Shown here: positions 11,470 to 20,172 of the stretch, one piece after another
Position numbering within the stretch: position 1 is the first letter of the stretch
How the letters are laid out: each line of letters starts with the position of its first letter
Source: Streptomyces sp. CB02009
GTDB taxonomy: Bacteria > Actinomycetota > Actinomycetes > Streptomycetales > Streptomycetaceae
Assembly: GCF_001905825.1 (NCBI RefSeq)
Contig: NZ_LIVV01000003.1
Location: 478,956-542,955 of the forward strand
Length of the DNA stretch: 64,000 nt
Reading direction: 5' to 3'
Notes under the pieces: model-generated
What the model was told of the DNA's origin: nothing
What the model saw: the letters and a program-made list of their open reading frames with translations, nothing else
Databases searched by the model: none
Translations under genes and position numbers: made by a program

Positions 11470-11579
11470 GGAAGGAGCCTGACGATCCTGCTGCACCGCC
11501 TCCCGCTCGCGGAGTACCCTTCCTTGATCGTTGTCGGACCGGTCGACACGGGCGTCCAGGAGCAGAAGGCGGTGCGCGG

Positions 11580-12863
11580 GTGAGCTCGGGAGGTCTGGAG
11601 CTGCCCCCAGGGGATCCGGGTCAGGAGAAGGGTCCCGCCGGCCCCGCCGAGGCCCCGCCGGGCGCCGTCGCGCCGCCCGGCGCCGTGCCGCCCGGCACGG
11701 TCACCGTCGCCCGGCCCGTGGAGATAGGGGCCGAGCTCGACTGGGACGCCGAGGCCTGGAGCGAGGTCCGCACCCGCGCCCAGCGCGCCGGGCGGGCCTA
11801 TATCTGGCTGAACCTCGTCGAGCAGCGGCTGCGCGCCGTGGTCGCCGCCGTCCTGCGGCCCGTGTACGAGCCCGTGCACGGCGAGGAGTGGGTGGTGGCC
11901 GCGGCGGGCCCGGCGGGCCAGGAGTGGGTGCAGCGGGCGGTCGCCGTGCGCGAGGTGTCGCGCCGCAAGGGCTATCTGCTCGACCCGGCCGACGACAACG
12001 TCCTCAGCTTCCTGACGCTGCCGCAGCTGCGCGAGCTGATGGTGCAGCACTGGCCCTGCTTCGAGCCCTACTTCGACGACCGGCGCGAGGTCGAGCTCGC
12101 CCTGGACGAGCTGGAGGTCACGCGCAACGTGGTCTCCCGCAACCGGGCGCTCTCCCTGACCGTCCTCGCCCAGTCGGAACGGGCCTCGGCCCGCATCCTG
12201 GAGATCCTCGGCAGCGGTGCCGGGGTGCCCTCCGCCGACCGGCTGCCGGTGGACGCGGTCGAGGACCTCGTCGGGGACCGGTACGCGGACGTGGTCTCCG
12301 TCCACCCCGACCGGGTCCGGCTCCAGCGGCAGCTGCCGGCCGAGGACCTCTTCGGCGGGGCCCGCCGCCTCGACGCCACCGGCATAGGTCTCAATCTGCT
12401 CGTGCAGAACTTCTCGGGGCGCCGGATGGTCCGCCTCGCCGAGTCCGGCTGCCGGACCCGGCTCCTCTTCCTCAACCCCGCGAGCAGCGCGGTGAAGCGC
12501 CGCGAGCGCGAACTGGGCCTCAAGAAGGGCGAGCTGAGCCGCTCGGTGGAGATGAACATCCTCCACATGCGCCGGGTCCGCTCCAAGCTCCGCGACCCGG
12601 GCGCCTTCCAGATCCACGTCTTCGACGAGACGCCCCGGTTCACCGCCTATCTGGTGGACGGCGACGGGCCGGACGGGGTCGGCGTCGTGCAGTCCTATCT
12701 GCGCCGGGCCCGGGGCATGGAGGCGCCGGTGCTCGTCCTGCGCGGCGGCGGGCGGAACGTGGTGCGGCACGGACAGGGCATCCGTGACGGCGATCACGGA
12801 CTTTTCGAGACATACCGGGAGGAATTCGAGTCCGTCTGGCTCGACTCACGGCCCGTCTCCTGA
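11580..12863 (+). CDS. SAV2148-type HEPN-domain protein
   Basis: The 427-aa protein starts at GTG 11580 (VSSGGLELPPGD), followed by a Pro/Ala linker and the helical segment AGRAYIWLNLVEQRLRAVVA. I recognise this as the actinobacterial SAV2148 HEPN family. The C-terminal half (about 260-420) is an alpha/beta domain of unknown role. HEPN domains with RNxxxH can cleave RNA; here the matching stretch is SRNRALS, so the histidine seems to be missing and nuclease activity should not be assumed. The gene follows the amine-oxidase pair by 110 bp and is probably transcribed separately. Its cellular role is unknown; it looks like a conserved Streptomyces protein rather than a mobile one. Confidence 0.78.
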   Translation: MSSGGLELPPGDPGQEKGPAGPAEAPPGAVAPPGAVPPGTVTVARPVEIGAELDWDAEAWSEVRTRAQRAGRAYIWLNLVEQRLRAVVAAVLRPVYEPVHGEEWVVAAAGPAGQEWVQRAVAVREVSRRKGYLLDPADDNVLSFLTLPQLRELMVQHWPCFEPYFDDRREVELALDELEVTRNVVSRNRALSLTVLAQSERASARILEILGSGAGVPSADRLPVDAVEDLVGDRYADVVSVHPDRVRLQRQLPAEDLFGGARRLDATGIGLNLLVQNFSGRRMVRLAESGCRTRLLFLNPASSAVKRRERELGLKKGELSRSVEMNILHMRRVRSKLRDPGAFQIHVFDETPRFTAYLVDGDGPDGVGVVQSYLRRARGMEAPVLVLRGGGRNVVRHGQGIRDGDHGLFETYREEFESVWLDSRPVS

Positions 12864-12950
12864 CGCTGCGACGGGGGAGGCCGGAGGTGTTGTCAGTGGC
12901 GCGTGCGAGGGTGGTCAGCACCACGGGGGAGATCACGTAAGGAGGACCCG

Positions 12951-13676
12951 ATGGCTTGGCACGGCGAGACGCTGGTCGGCTTCGACCTGGAGACGACCGG
13001 CACCGAACCACTGGAGGCCCGGATCGTGACGGCCTCGATCATCGAGGTCGACGGCGGGGGACACGTCACACACCGGCGGGACTGGCTCGCCGACCCGGGC
13101 ATCCGCATCCCGGAACAGGCCTCCGCGATCCACGGCATCAGCAACGAGCGGGCGGCCGCCGAGGGCCGGCCGGTGCGCGAGGTCGCCGACGAGATCGCGA
13201 AGACCCTCGCCGCGTACTGGGAGGACGGCGTCCCTGTCGTCGCGTACAACGCCTCCTTCGACCTGACGCTGCTCTCCGCCGAGCTGCGCCGGCACGGACT
13301 GCCCTCGCTCAGCGAGCGGCTCGGCGGCGTCCCCATCGGACCCGTCGTCGATCCGTACACCATCGACCGGGCCGTCGACCGCTACCGGCGCGGCAAGCGG
13401 AACCTGGAAGCCGTCTGCGGGGAGTACGGGGTGGTGCTCGAAGCAGCCCACCAGGCCGCGGCCGACGCGCTCGCCGCCGTCCGGGTCGCCGTCGCGATAG
13501 CCGAGCGGCACCGGCAGGTCGCCGAGCTCGACCCGGCCGAGCTCCATGAGCGCCAGATCGGCTGGTACCGCGCCTGGGCCGAGAACTTCCAGGACTTCCT
13601 GCGCCGCAAGGGCGACGCGGAGGCGGTCGTCGACTCCACGTGGCCCCTGCGCGAGGCGGTCGCGGCGGCGGTCTAG
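12951..13676 (+). CDS. DnaQ-like 3'-5' exonuclease
   Basis: The 241-aa protein is a DEDDh exonuclease. D12 and E14 lie in GFDLETTG (Exo I), the third acidic residue in YNASFDLTLL (Exo II), and the His/Asp pair in HQAAADALA (Exo III). It is a stand-alone domain, so it could proofread for a polymerase or process RNA or DNA ends. ATG 12951 sits 7 nt after a textbook AAGGAGGA ribosome binding site, which fixes the start. It is 87 bp downstream of the HEPN gene on the same strand. The C-terminal 50 residues are helical and of unknown function. Confidence 0.92.
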   Translation: MAWHGETLVGFDLETTGTEPLEARIVTASIIEVDGGGHVTHRRDWLADPGIRIPEQASAIHGISNERAAAEGRPVREVADEIAKTLAAYWEDGVPVVAYNASFDLTLLSAELRRHGLPSLSERLGGVPIGPVVDPYTIDRAVDRYRRGKRNLEAVCGEYGVVLEAAHQAAADALAAVRVAVAIAERHRQVAELDPAELHERQIGWYRAWAENFQDFLRRKGDAEAVVDSTWPLREAVAAAV

Positions 13677-13686
13677 CAGCGACGCG

Positions 13687-14511
13687 TCAGGAGTTCTCCT
13701 TGAGGAAGGAGAGCAGCAGGTCGTTCACCCGCTCCGGCCGGTCCAGCGGGAACCAGTGGCCGGCGTCCTCCACGCGCTCGTAGCGCCAGGGACCGGAGAC
13801 GTGCGCGCCGGTCTCCACCATCTGCCGCTCGTCGAGGAAGCGGTCGCCGGTGGACCAGACGCCCATGACCGGGACGGACAGCGGGGGAAGCACCGGGGGC
13901 TCGCCCAGCTGGGTCTCGACGGACAGCCCCGACCGGTAGATCTGGAGGGCGGCGGTCAGCCCGCCCGGAGCGCGCAACGGCTCCAGGACGGCCTCCGCCT
14001 CCGCGTGGTCGTCCAGCATCTCGCGCAGCCGCGCGAAGTCCTCGCGGGACAGCCACTCCTCGGCGAGCCCCTCGTGCTGGAACATCGTCAGGTGCCACAG
14101 GCGCTGCCGCTGCTCCCAGCCCGCGGCGAGGACCGCCGCGACGTTGCCCACCGACATGAGCGTCGCGCTCGCCACCCGGTCGGGCACGACCTGCGCGATG
14201 CCCTGCGCGAGCCCCGAGCCCCAGTCGTGGCCGACCACATGGAACCGGTCGATCTCCAGCCGGGCCAGCAGCTCCAGCAGGTCGCCGACGTGCTTGGCCG
14301 GGTGGTACGCCTCCGGACCGCCCTCCGGACGGTCCGAGGCGCCGAAGCCCCGCAGCGTCGGGGCGACCGTCCTGAACCCGGCCGCCCGCAGCGCCGGGAT
14401 CTGATGACGCCACAGACGGTGGCTGTCAGGGAAGCCGTGCACGAGCAGGACGGCGGGTCCCTCGCCGCCCACCTCGACGTCGAGCGTCACCTCGGTCAGT
14501 TCCACGCGCAT
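13687..14511 (-). CDS. Alpha/beta hydrolase, epoxide-hydrolase-like
   Basis: The 274-aa protein has the oxyanion motif HGFPDS (25-30), LRGFGASDRP, and a nucleophile elbow VGHDWGSGLA with D96. An Asp nucleophile in HDWG is typical of epoxide hydrolases and dehalogenases rather than Ser esterases. The cap region (about 140-200) and the late GHWFPLDRPERVNDLLLSFL, with the catalytic His, complete the fold. ATG 14511 was preferred; a GTG two codons upstream is possible. It ends 10 bp from the convergent exonuclease gene and is 47 bp downstream of a kinase gene on the same strand. The substrate is unknown. Confidence 0.88.
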   Translation of the reverse strand: MRVELTEVTLDVEVGGEGPAVLLVHGFPDSHRLWRHQIPALRAAGFRTVAPTLRGFGASDRPEGGPEAYHPAKHVGDLLELLARLEIDRFHVVGHDWGSGLAQGIAQVVPDRVASATLMSVGNVAAVLAAGWEQRQRLWHLTMFQHEGLAEEWLSREDFARLREMLDDHAEAEAVLEPLRAPGGLTAALQIYRSGLSVETQLGEPPVLPPLSVPVMGVWSTGDRFLDERQMVETGAHVSGPWRYERVEDAGHWFPLDRPERVNDLLLSFLKENS

Positions 14512-14558
14512 CCCAACACCCCGTTCTCGGCAGCCGGTTCGGTCAGGACCACATGATG

Positions 14559-15416
14559 TCAGAACGGGTACCAGCGGACCTCGGGGTCGCCGTCCCGCAG
14601 CGAGGCCACCCGACGCTCGAATTCGGCCAGAGCCTTCGGGTTCGTCGGCGCGTGCTGCGCCACCCACGCACAGCTCGCGGTCTCCCGCGCCCCGCGCAGC
14701 ACCGCGCATCCCTCCCACTCCCGCACGTCCCAGCCGTACGCCCCGGTGAAGGCCTCGTAGGCGGCCGGGTCCAGGCCGTACCGGTCCCGGGAGAGCGCGA
14801 GCACCACGAGGTCGTGCTCCCGCAGATCAGAGGAGAAGGTCTCCAGGTCCACCAGGACCGGGCCGTCGGGGCCGACATGGACGTTCCGGGGGAGCGCGTC
14901 GCCGTGGATCGGGCCCGGCGTCAGGTGCGGCGTCAGCGCGGCCGCCGCCGGGGCGAAGGCATCGCGCCGCTCCCGCAGGAACGCCGCGTCCGCCGGATCG
15001 ATCGCGTCGCCCGCGAGCCGCAGCCACCGCTCGACACCGCCGAGCAGCTCACGGCGCGGCAGCGTGAAGGCCGCCGGCTCCGGCAGCGCGTGGATCCGCC
15101 GGAGCAGCGGCGCCAGGTCACGCGGCTCCGCGGGCCGCACCGCCTCGGGCAGCCGGTGCCAGAAGGTGAGCGGGTGCCCCTCGACCAGCCGCGGCTTCTC
15201 CTCGGCGGCCCGTACCGCCGGGACCTCCGCGTCGGCCAGCCAGGCGGCCAGTGCCAGCTCCCGCTCCGCCCGCTCGAACAGCTCGGCGTCCCGGCCCACC
15301 TTCACGGCGAGATCGCCCACCGCGAAGACCGCGTTCTCCCCGAGGGCCAGCAGCGTCGCCTCGGCGACCGGCACCCCCGCCGCCGCCAGGATCTCCCGCG
15401 CCCGCGCCTCGTCCAT
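14559..15416 (-). CDS. Aminoglycoside phosphotransferase (APH)-like kinase
   Basis: The 285-aa protein has the APH/choline kinase fold: an N-terminal lobe with ENAVFAVGDLAVKVGRDAE (ATP-binding Lys), the catalytic loop GPIHGDALPRNVHV and the metal-binding LVDLETFSSDLREHDL. Members phosphorylate hydroxyl groups of small molecules; resistance is only one of many roles, and the substrate here is unknown. ATG 15416 follows AGGGAGAGG. It shares a 165-bp divergent region with a sugar importer operon. It may be cotranscribed with the downstream hydrolase, 47 bp away. Confidence 0.85.
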   Translation of the reverse strand: MDEARAREILAAAGVPVAEATLLALGENAVFAVGDLAVKVGRDAELFERAERELALAAWLADAEVPAVRAAEEKPRLVEGHPLTFWHRLPEAVRPAEPRDLAPLLRRIHALPEPAAFTLPRRELLGGVERWLRLAGDAIDPADAAFLRERRDAFAPAAAALTPHLTPGPIHGDALPRNVHVGPDGPVLVDLETFSSDLREHDLVVLALSRDRYGLDPAAYEAFTGAYGWDVREWEGCAVLRGARETASCAWVAQHAPTNPKALAEFERRVASLRDGDPEVRWYPF

Positions 15417-15581
15417 CGACCTCTCCCTACCTGTGTGATTGAGCCAAAGTCTCCCATCCACGCAGCTCACCGCGCAGATCGCCTTGACCGGCCCCCGGGG
15501 CGTCAGCACCATGGCGGGGTTCCCGCGGCGGTACGGGCCCCCCGGCCCGGGCCCGGGGAAAGGCGGACGGGGGTCGAATCG

Positions 15582-16526
15582 GTGAGCTCGCTGACCGCGA
15601 CGAAGCGGCCGGGCCGGACGCGCACACCGCGCGCCGCCCACCGGACACGCCCGCGCGGCCCCGATGTCGGCGCCTGGTTCCTGGTCCTCCCCGCGCTGCT
15701 GCCGATCCTGGTCCTCAGCGTCGGCCCGCTGCTCTACGGCATCGCGCTCGCCTTCACGGACGCCCAGTCGGGCCGCACCCGGACGACCGGCTGGGTGGGC
15801 ACGCTCAACTTCCAGGACCTGCTGCACGACACCCTGTTCTGGGACTCGTTCCGCATCGGCGCGGTCTGGGCCGTCGGGGTCACCGTCCCCCAGTTCCTGC
15901 TCGCCCTCGGCCTCGCCCTCCTGCTCGACCAGAAGCTCCGCTTCCGCTGGCTGGCACGGGCCCTCGCGATCGTTCCCTGGGCGATGCCCGAGGTCGTCGT
16001 CGGCATCATGTGGCGGCTCGTCTACAACCCCGACGCCGGCATCCTCAACGAGACGCTCAGGAACCTGGGCCTCGGCGACGGCCGCGACTGGCTCTCCGAC
16101 CTCGCCACCGCGCTCCCCGCCGTCGTCCTCGTCGGCGTCTGGGCCGGGATGCCGCAGACCACCGTCGCCCTGCTCGCCGGGCTCCAGAACACCCCGCACG
16201 AACTCCACGAGGCCGCCGCGCTCGACGGCGCCGGGGCCTGGCGCCGCTTCCGCGTCGTCACCTGGCCCGCGCTCCGGCCGGTCGCCCTCGCCATCACCGC
16301 CCTCAACCTGATCTGGAACTTCAACTCCTTCGCCCTGGTCTATGTGCTGACCAGCGGCGGACCGGGCGGCCGGACCCGGCTCCCGATGCTCTTCGCCTAC
16401 GAAGAGGCCTTCCGCTACGGGCAGTTCGGTTACGCCGCCGCGATGGGCTGCGTGATGGTCGCCGCGGTCTCGGTGCTCATCGCCCTCTCCCTCGTACGAC
16501 GGCTGAAAGGGGACCAGGACCGGTGA
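15582..16526 (+). CDS. Sugar ABC transporter permease, MalF type
   Basis: The 314-aa integral membrane protein belongs to the CUT1 family of carbohydrate importers. After a 30-residue Arg-rich cytoplasmic tail it has six hydrophobic segments and the EAA loop ELHEAAALDGAGAWRRFRVVTWPALRP, which docks the ATPase. GTG 15582 is the chosen start. Its TGA overlaps the next start by 4 nt (GTGA), showing translational coupling with the second permease. No ATP-binding gene is present in the operon. In Streptomyces such importers often share the ATPase MsiK encoded elsewhere. Confidence 0.92.
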   Translation: MSSLTATKRPGRTRTPRAAHRTRPRGPDVGAWFLVLPALLPILVLSVGPLLYGIALAFTDAQSGRTRTTGWVGTLNFQDLLHDTLFWDSFRIGAVWAVGVTVPQFLLALGLALLLDQKLRFRWLARALAIVPWAMPEVVVGIMWRLVYNPDAGILNETLRNLGLGDGRDWLSDLATALPAVVLVGVWAGMPQTTVALLAGLQNTPHELHEAAALDGAGAWRRFRVVTWPALRPVALAITALNLIWNFNSFALVYVLTSGGPGGRTRLPMLFAYEEAFRYGQFGYAAAMGCVMVAAVSVLIALSLVRRLKGDQDR

Positions 16527-17365
16527 GCGCCCTCCGGACGAGCAGAGCCGCGCGATGCGGCCAGTACGCGGCCCTCCTCGCGTACCTGGTCTTCCTCGCC
16601 TTCCCCTTCCTGTGGCTGGTCTCCACCGCCTTCAAGCCCGCCCCCGAGCTCGCCTCGCTGCATCCCACCTGGATCCCCGAGGACCCCACGCTCGCCAACT
16701 TCCGGCAGGCCTTCGACGAGCAGCCGCTGCTCAGGGCCGCCGGGAACAGCCTGGTCGCCGCGGTCTCCGCCGCCGTGATCGCGGTGGCCGTCGCGACCCC
16801 GCTGGCCTATGTGACGGCCCGCCACCGGGGCAGGCTCGCCTCGGCCGCGACCGGCTGGGTGGTGATCAGCCAGGCGTTCCCCTTCGTCCTCGTGATCATC
16901 CCGCTCTTCCTGGTCCTCAAGAACCTGCACCTCGTCAACAGCGTCCTCGGCCTCGTCCTGGTCTACGTCGTCTGGTCGCTGCCCTTCGCCCTCTGGATGC
17001 TGACGGGATACGTCCGGGCGGTCCCCGCCGAACTGGAGGAGGCCGCCGCCGTCGACGGCGCGGGCCGGCTCCGCACCCTCGTCTCGGTCACCGCCCCGCT
17101 GCTCGTCCCCGGCATCGTCGCCACCACCCTCTTCGCCTTCGTCACCGCCTGGAACGAGTTCTTCTTCGCGCTCGTCCTGCTCAAGACCCCGGAGAAGCAG
17201 ACCCTGCCGGTCGTCCTCACCCACTTCCTCGGCGCCGAGGGCGTCGCCGACCTCGGCCCGCTGGCCGCCGCGGCCTTCCTCGCGACCCTGCCCTCGCTCG
17301 TCGTCTTCGGCCTTCTCCAGCGACGGATCACCGGCGGGACGCTGGCCGGGGCGGTGAAGTCATGA
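16523..17365 (+). CDS. Sugar ABC transporter permease, MalG type
   Basis: The 280-aa protein is the second CUT1 permease, with six hydrophobic segments, an N-terminal LVSTAFKPAPEL periplasmic turn typical of MalG proteins and the EAA loop ELEEAAAVDGAGRLRTLVSVTAPLLVP. It overlaps the upstream permease by GTGA and the downstream binding protein by ATGA, so all three genes form one operon. It would pair with the MalF-type subunit to form the sugar pore. Confidence 0.92.
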   Translation: MSALRTSRAARCGQYAALLAYLVFLAFPFLWLVSTAFKPAPELASLHPTWIPEDPTLANFRQAFDEQPLLRAAGNSLVAAVSAAVIAVAVATPLAYVTARHRGRLASAATGWVVISQAFPFVLVIIPLFLVLKNLHLVNSVLGLVLVYVVWSLPFALWMLTGYVRAVPAELEEAAAVDGAGRLRTLVSVTAPLLVPGIVATTLFAFVTAWNEFFFALVLLKTPEKQTLPVVLTHFLGAEGVADLGPLAAAAFLATLPSLVVFGLLQRRITGGTLAGAVKS

Positions 17366-18657
17366 GACGACGGCTCCTCACCCTCACCGCCGCGTTCGCC
17401 CTGCTCGTCACCGGCTGCACGGCGGGGGACGACGCTCCCGAGGACGGGGTCGTACGGCTCCGCTTTCAGTCCCTCGCCTGGCAGAAGGAGTCCGTCGACG
17501 CCAACCGGCAGCTGGTGGCGGAGTGGAACGCCGGCCACCCCGACGTCCAGATCGACTACGTCCAGGGCAGCTGGGACTCCGTCCACGACCAGCTCCTCAC
17601 CTCCTTCGAGGGCGGCGAGGCGCCCGACATCATCCACGACGCCTCCGACGACCTCGCCGACTTCGCCTACGGCGGCGACCTCGCCGACCTCCGCCCGCTG
17701 CTGCCCGAACGGCTCCGCGCCGACATCCCCGCCCGCAGCTGGGAGACCACCACCTTCGGCGAGGGGATCTACGGCGTGCCGTTCCTCCAGGAACCGCGCG
17801 TGATCATCGCCAACCGGAAGATCCTCGAATCCTCCGGCGTCCGCCTCCCCACCCCCGAGGCGCCCTGGACCTGGACCGAGTTCCGCCGGATCACCCAGGA
17901 CCTCACCCGCACCATGGGCCCCGGCCGGTACGCCGTCGCATGGCCGCTCAAGGAACCCGTCTCCGTCAGCCTCAACCTGGGCCTCTCGGCGGGCGGACAG
18001 CTCTTCCACCGGGAGGCCGACGGCCGGGTGGCCATCCGCTTCACCGAGGCCGACGCCGTCGTCCCCGGCACCCTCCACGACCAGGTCGTCACCGACCGCA
18101 CCGCCCCGCGCACCACGCTCGGCAGCGGCGGCTCCGACACCCTCCCCGGCTTCTTCGCCGGCCGGTACGCCATGGTCCCGCTGGGCTTCGCCTACCGCCA
18201 GCAGATCGCCCAGCAGGCCCCCGAGGGCTTCGAGTGGACGGTCCTGCCCGCCCCCGCCGGCGAGGCCGGGCTCGCCCAGGGCGTCTCGCCGCAGACCCTG
18301 TCGATCGCCGAGGACAGTCCGTACAAGAAGGAGGCCGCCGCGTTCCTCGACTTCTTCCTGCGCCCGGAGAACATGGTGCGGCTCGCGCGCGGCGACTGGA
18401 TGCTGCCCACCGGAACGACCGCGCTCGCCGACCCCTCGCTCCACACCGCCAGGGACGGCTGGGCGACCGGGGCCGCGGTGGCCGAGCAGCTGCGCCCCGC
18501 GCCCGCGCAGTCGGTGCGCGGCTACCCGGAGTGGAAGGACAAGGTGGCGACGCCCGCCTTCCAGGAGTACTACAGCGGCGCCATCGACGGCGCCGAGCTG
18601 CGCAGGCGCCTGGTGACGGACGGCAACCGGGTACTCGCCCGCTATCAGCGCAAATGA
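17362..18657 (+). CDS. Sugar-binding lipoprotein of ABC importer
   Basis: The 431-aa extracellular solute-binding protein (family 1) has a lipoprotein signal peptide with lipobox LVTGC, making C19 the lipidated residue. The mature part shows SVDANRQLVAEWNAGHPDVQIDYVQG and GGEAPDIIHDASDDLADF, both typical of CUT1 binding proteins. It captures the sugar outside the membrane and delivers it to the two upstream permeases. The specific sugar cannot be read. The gene ends about 100 bp before a hairpin terminator. Confidence 0.92.
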   Translation: MRRRLLTLTAAFALLVTGCTAGDDAPEDGVVRLRFQSLAWQKESVDANRQLVAEWNAGHPDVQIDYVQGSWDSVHDQLLTSFEGGEAPDIIHDASDDLADFAYGGDLADLRPLLPERLRADIPARSWETTTFGEGIYGVPFLQEPRVIIANRKILESSGVRLPTPEAPWTWTEFRRITQDLTRTMGPGRYAVAWPLKEPVSVSLNLGLSAGGQLFHREADGRVAIRFTEADAVVPGTLHDQVVTDRTAPRTTLGSGGSDTLPGFFAGRYAMVPLGFAYRQQIAQQAPEGFEWTVLPAPAGEAGLAQGVSPQTLSIAEDSPYKKEAAAFLDFFLRPENMVRLARGDWMLPTGTTALADPSLHTARDGWATGAAVAEQLRPAPAQSVRGYPEWKDKVATPAFQEYYSGAIDGAELRRRLVTDGNRVLARYQRK

Positions 18658-18760
18658 CAGGTTCACCAGGGGTTCGCCATTACGAAAGTTTGTTGAATAA
18701 GTCACAGATGGGTGAAGGGTCTTCTCGCGGATCCCCTTGATCGGACAGTGTTCGAACCGG

Positions 18761-18792
18761 CCACCGCGCCGCCCCCCACGAGGCGCGGTGGC
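18761..18792. terminator. Hairpin terminator after sugar importer operon
   Basis: An 11-bp stem (18761-18771 with 18782-18792) starts with GCCACCGCGCC. It lies just before the -10 of the next gene, so it likely isolates the DUF1697 gene from operon read-through. Exact arm positions are uncertain by one base. Confidence 0.65.
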
Positions 18793-18797
18793 CCGCC

Positions 18798-18803
18798 TAG
18801 ATT
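18798..18803 (+). promoter_or_regulatory. -10 element for leaderless DUF1697 transcript
   Basis: TAGATT, six bases (TGAGCC) and then ATG at 18810. There is no Shine-Dalgarno sequence, and the spacing places the transcription start at the start codon. Confidence 0.6.
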
Positions 18804-18809
18804 TGAGCC

Positions 18810-19367
18810 ATGACGAAGAAGACGTACGCGGCCCTGCTCCGCGGCATCAACGTGAGCGGACACCGCAAGGTCCCCATGGCGGAGCTCCGGCCCCTCGTCG
18901 AGGGACTCGGGCACACCGGCGTCCGCACCTACCTGCAGAGCGGGAACGCCGTCTTCACCACCGAGTCCGGCGCCGGGGAGGACGAGCTCGCCACCGCGCT
19001 CGAGGACGCGATCGAGGAGCGGTTCGGATTCCGCGTCGACTGCCTCGTCCGCGGCGCCGACTACCTGGCGGCGGTGGCCGAAGCCTGCCCCTTCCCGGCC
19101 GCCGAGCTCGAAGGCAAGCAGCTCCACGCCGTCTACTACTCCGGGCCCGTGGACCCCGAGCGCTTCGCCTCGATCGACCGCGAGGCCTATCTCCCCGAGG
19201 ACTTCGCCCTCGGCGACCGGGTGCTCTACCTCTACGTGCCCGACGGCCTGGGGAGGTCCAGGCTGGGCGACGTGGTCTCCCGGCCGGCCGTCGTGAAGGG
19301 GCTCGTCGCCACCGCCCGGAACTGGAACACCGTGCTGAAGCTCATCGAGATGACCCGGCAGGACTGA
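18810..19367 (+). CDS. DUF1697 family protein
   Basis: The 185-aa protein matches DUF1697: MTKKTYAALLRGINVSGHRK at the start, MAELRPLVEGLGHTGVRTYL and the motif QSGNAVF. It is a small soluble alpha/beta protein whose biochemical function is not established. Length is usual for the family. It appears to be expressed as a single gene from a leaderless promoter, between the sugar importer and a DsbA-like gene on the same strand. Nothing in the context points to a pathway. Confidence 0.88.
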   Translation: MTKKTYAALLRGINVSGHRKVPMAELRPLVEGLGHTGVRTYLQSGNAVFTTESGAGEDELATALEDAIEERFGFRVDCLVRGADYLAAVAEACPFPAAELEGKQLHAVYYSGPVDPERFASIDREAYLPEDFALGDRVLYLYVPDGLGRSRLGDVVSRPAVVKGLVATARNWNTVLKLIEMTRQD

Positions 19368-19428
19368 CCACCAAGTGGCCCACTCCCGACAGGTGTGATT
19401 GGACCACGAGGGCAGGCCACCGGGTGGC

Positions 19429-19434
19429 TAGATT
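19429..19434 (+). promoter_or_regulatory. -10 element for leaderless DsbA-like transcript
   Basis: TAGATT, seven bases and then ATG at 19442, with no Shine-Dalgarno sequence. The hexamer is identical to the one in front of the preceding gene. Confidence 0.6.
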
Positions 19435-19441
19435 CCTTCGT

Positions 19442-20068
19442 ATGACGCACACCGAGACCGCGCCCCGCCCCGTCGTCGACTTCTACTTCGACCCCGCCTG
19501 CCCCTTCGCCTGGATCACCTCCCGCTGGATCCTGGAGGTCGAGCGCGAGCGGGACATCGACCTCCGCTTCAAGGTCATGAGCCTGTACCTGCACAACGAG
19601 GGCAACACCCTCCCGGACTGGTACCGCGCACTCGTCGACGCCTCGATCGGACCGGTCAGAGTCGCCGCGGCCGCCGCCGAGCGGCACGGCGAGGAGATCC
19701 TGCGCCCGCTCTACACCGCCTACGGAACCCGCATCCACGAGCAGAAGCGGCAGGACTTCGACGCGGTCGTCGCCGAGGCGCTCGCCGAACTCGGCCTGCC
19801 CGCGGAACTCGCCGGAGCCGCCGACGACCAGGCGTACGACGAGGCCGTCCGCCGCAGCCACGACGCCGGCAAGGACCGCGACGCCGACGCCTACGTCGGC
19901 ACCCCCACGATCCACGTCGACGGCACCGTGTGGTTCGGCCCGGTGCTGCGCGCCGTCCCCCGCGGCGAGCGCGCGGCCGAACTCTTCGACAGCTTCCGGG
20001 TCCTCGCCGGCCACCCGGACCTCTTCGAACTGAAGCGCACCCGTACGGGCGGCCTCGACTTCAGCTAG
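19442..20068 (+). CDS. DsbA-family thioredoxin-fold protein (Rv2466c-like)
   Basis: The 208-aa cytoplasmic protein has the thioredoxin-fold start PVVDFYFDPACPFAWITSRWI with C20, a central helical insert, and the cis-Pro loop GTPTIHVDG near residue 156. It resembles actinobacterial Rv2466c-type mycothiol-dependent reductases. Where those carry CPWC, this one has C20-P-F-A, so only the first active-site cysteine remains and a monothiol mechanism with mycothiol is the likely option. No signal peptide is present. It converges on the carboxypeptidase gene. Confidence 0.85.
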   Translation: MTHTETAPRPVVDFYFDPACPFAWITSRWILEVERERDIDLRFKVMSLYLHNEGNTLPDWYRALVDASIGPVRVAAAAAERHGEEILRPLYTAYGTRIHEQKRQDFDAVVAEALAELGLPAELAGAADDQAYDEAVRRSHDAGKDRDADAYVGTPTIHVDGTVWFGPVLRAVPRGERAAELFDSFRVLAGHPDLFELKRTRTGGLDFS

Positions 20069-20135
20069 CGGGCGCCCGGCGGAACACGGCGGAGGCCTGC
20101 CTCCCGGCGAGCGGAAGACAGGCCCCGGGCGGGAC

Positions 20136-20153
20136 CGGCGCCGTCGGGCGCCG
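20136..20153. terminator. Possible short hairpin between convergent genes
   Basis: CGGCGCC and GGCGCCG arms (7 bp) surround a GTCG loop in the gap between the convergent DsbA-like and carboxypeptidase genes. Confidence 0.45.
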
Positions 20154-20172
20154 TTCACCGCGGATCACGCTC

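Noticed and set aside
15432..19408. Shared TGTGATTG motif near 15433 and 19393
   Set aside because: Two short similar words in unrelated contexts; likely chance.
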